From Paracentrotus lividus (taxonomy: Eukaryota; Echinodermata; Echinoidea; Camarodonta; Echinidae): a stretch of 64,000 bases of DNA. Within the stretch, counting starts at the first letter, position 1. Every line of letters begins with the position of its first letter. The translations under genes and the position numbers were made by a program. A model generated the notes under the pieces. The model had not been told where the DNA came from and made no database searches. It saw only the letters and a list, made by a program, of their open reading frames with translations. Positions 62,883-64,000 of this stretch are shown one piece after another. The stretch spans positions 36,215,593 through 36,279,592 of the forward strand of contig CALNVZ010000641.1 of the NCBI GenBank assembly GCA_940671915.1. Direction: 5' to 3'.

Positions 62883-62951
62883 TGAATTTATCATTGATCA
62901 ACAAAGCTACATGTACATGTACATGTGTCATGTAGTAACAGACTAATGTAG
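62883..62951 (+). pseudogene. Third, decayed copy of exon 28
   Basis: LEFIIDQQSY is followed by an inserted (ACATGT)n run, then HVVTD and a stop; the donor is lost (TGTAGGGAAGG). Confidence 0.65.
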
Positions 62952-63259
62952 GGAAGGTCGTTACAAACTATACCAACAAGACTATTCAATGGTTATTTCA
63001 ACAAATTTTCGGACGGTCCTCCATAGATTGTCAAAATGAAAAATATTTCAGTTTGGTACCTTTCACAAATTTTGTGCTCAAAAGGGGCCCAAAAATGCAG
63101 AGACATGAAAATTTCACTGATGTTATCAAGTAAATGGCTGACCTTAGCAAATTTAGAAACATTCGATCATGGTCTTTGATCCCTCAGTGTGAATTTTTTA
63201 TTTTTATTTTTTATTATAGGAATATTATATGTTCTGCATGGTGTTAGTAACCTGTGTAT

Positions 63260-63358
63260 GGTATATAAACTGCTAAAGAGAAACCAAAATTGTAGTCCTT
63301 ACGTTTATGGTACTGGTATATAAACTGCTAAAGAGAAACCAAAATTGTAGTCCTTACA
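63260..63358. repeat. Recent short tandem duplication
   Basis: GGTATATAAACTGCTAAAGA and AACCAAAATTGTAGTCCTTAC occur twice, 56 bp apart, essentially identical. Confidence 0.9.
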
Positions 63359-63382
63359 TGTATGGGTTGTCTTCTTTGACAG

Positions 63383-63430
63383 GTGGACTTTAATGTTGGT
63401 TTCCCTTTGTTCATATGCCATCAATACTTG
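63383..63430 (+). other. Weak candidate for the next MYO10 exon (start only)
   Basis: The acceptor CTTCTTTGACAG ends at 63382 and would complete the split Arg codon, followed by W-T-L-M-L-V-S-L. A Trp is expected at this point in the last PH2 helix. The frame meets a stop after about 16 codons and no convincing donor is seen, so this may be chance. Confidence 0.2.
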
Positions 63431-63485
63431 AATGTACATTTATACCGTCATTTATTTCAAGCTCACGTGGTTGAGTGATTAACCC

Positions 63486-63675
63486 TAATGACACTTGGGG
63501 GGGGGGCTGATTCAGCCCCCCTCAAAATATTTTGCGATAACTTCGCAATGCGAAAAAAAAGTTTAGTCGAGACTAAAGTCTAGACCCGGTTCGGATTCAG
63601 GAATTTTTGGCGTGATCGCGTCGTCAGCGGCCGAGATCTTAGGGGGCTGAATGAGCCCCCCCCCCCACCCAGGTT
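63486..63675. mobile_element. Partial palindrome with TTAACCCTAATG start
   Basis: GATTAACCCTAATGACACTT followed by GGGGGGGCTGATTCAGCCCCCC; the right part has GGGGGCTGAATGAGCCCCCC and CACCCAGGTTAGG. The layout resembles the piggyBac-like MITE at 37363, but the right TTAA is degraded. Confidence 0.5.
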
Positions 63676-64000
63676 AGGTGACAAAATAGCCCAGTCTGTT
63701 TATATATATAGCCCAGTCTGTAAATAAATTTAAAGGTCTTGATTGACAAGATCAACAATTTTGATTGACAAATACTGGTAGTATTGCGGATTTTGGAATA
63801 GCTGGCCGTGGATTAGCAAGAGAGGAATGTGATATACATACGGAACATCATATTTGAGACATATTGACTACAGATCTCTTTTGATTTAGACTGCACCTCT
63901 GACTGTTCTACTGATAAGAACCTGCATGAATACACGACCTTCCCGGCCGCCTAGCCCGCAGGGGTCCGTGGATACCCTATAGACTGTGAGTTATTGTGAC

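Larger units (their letters stand above)
62952..64000 (+). other. Start of MYO10 intron 28
   Basis: Contains a 43-bp tandem duplication (63260-63358), a G/C-run palindrome (63486-63675) and a GC-richer end (63930-64000) that I do not recognise. No certain exon. Confidence 0.6.

Overview
The window is animal nuclear DNA. It is AT-rich by eye, with long non-coding stretches, GT-AG introns, many microsatellites and many short inverted-repeat transposons. Intron size, repeat style (ACATGT-rich microsatellites, long G or C runs, foldback MITEs) and protein similarity suggest a marine invertebrate deuterostome. An echinoderm such as a sea urchin is my best guess, but no marker in the window proves it.

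There is one real protein-coding gene: the 5' two thirds of an unconventional myosin-X (MYO10) gene on the + strand. I could place 28 coding exons from 17692 to 62586. All reading-frame phases join, giving 3236 nt, or 1078 codons plus 2 nt. The protein has a complete motor core (P-loop GESGAGKT, switch [11 protein letters not shown], switch II DIFGFE, SH1 helix LRYSGMLE, converter), three IQ motifs, a long charged single-alpha-helix/coiled-coil segment, an unusually short acidic linker, then the N-terminal half of the split PH1 domain and most of PH2. The rest (PH1 C-terminal half, MyTH4, FERM) must lie beyond position 64000. The first recognisable exon lacks the SH3-like N-terminal subdomain of vertebrate myosin-X.

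Layout: 1-17432 is 5' flanking DNA without a recognisable gene. It holds a 190-bp tandem array, foldback elements, tandem duplications and a cluster of tRNA-Thr-like sequences. 17433-17691 is a probable 5' UTR exon. 17692-34861 holds exons 1-13 (motor up to loop 2). 34862-47874 is a 13-kb intron with minisatellites, a piggyBac-like MITE, a near-perfect 589-bp palindrome and a GC-richer block. 47875-56145 holds exons 14-18 (actin-binding loop, SH helices, converter, IQ1-2). 57209-60435 holds exons 19-24 (IQ3, charged helix, acidic linker); intron 21 carries an antisense C2H2 zinc-finger pseudogene. 60787-62586 holds exons 25-28 (PH1N and PH2).

The most unusual signal is repeated local duplication of exon pieces. 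Exons 7, 9, 11 (both ends), 16, 17 (both ends) and 28 each have one to three partial copies in the adjacent intron. In four of these copies (exons 9, 11, 16, 28) I counted by hand about 30 synonymous against 5 non-synonymous codon differences from the functional exon. The copies of exons 9 and 11 would also splice in frame. This looks like past or present protein-level selection on the copies (alternative or cassette exons) rather than plain junk.
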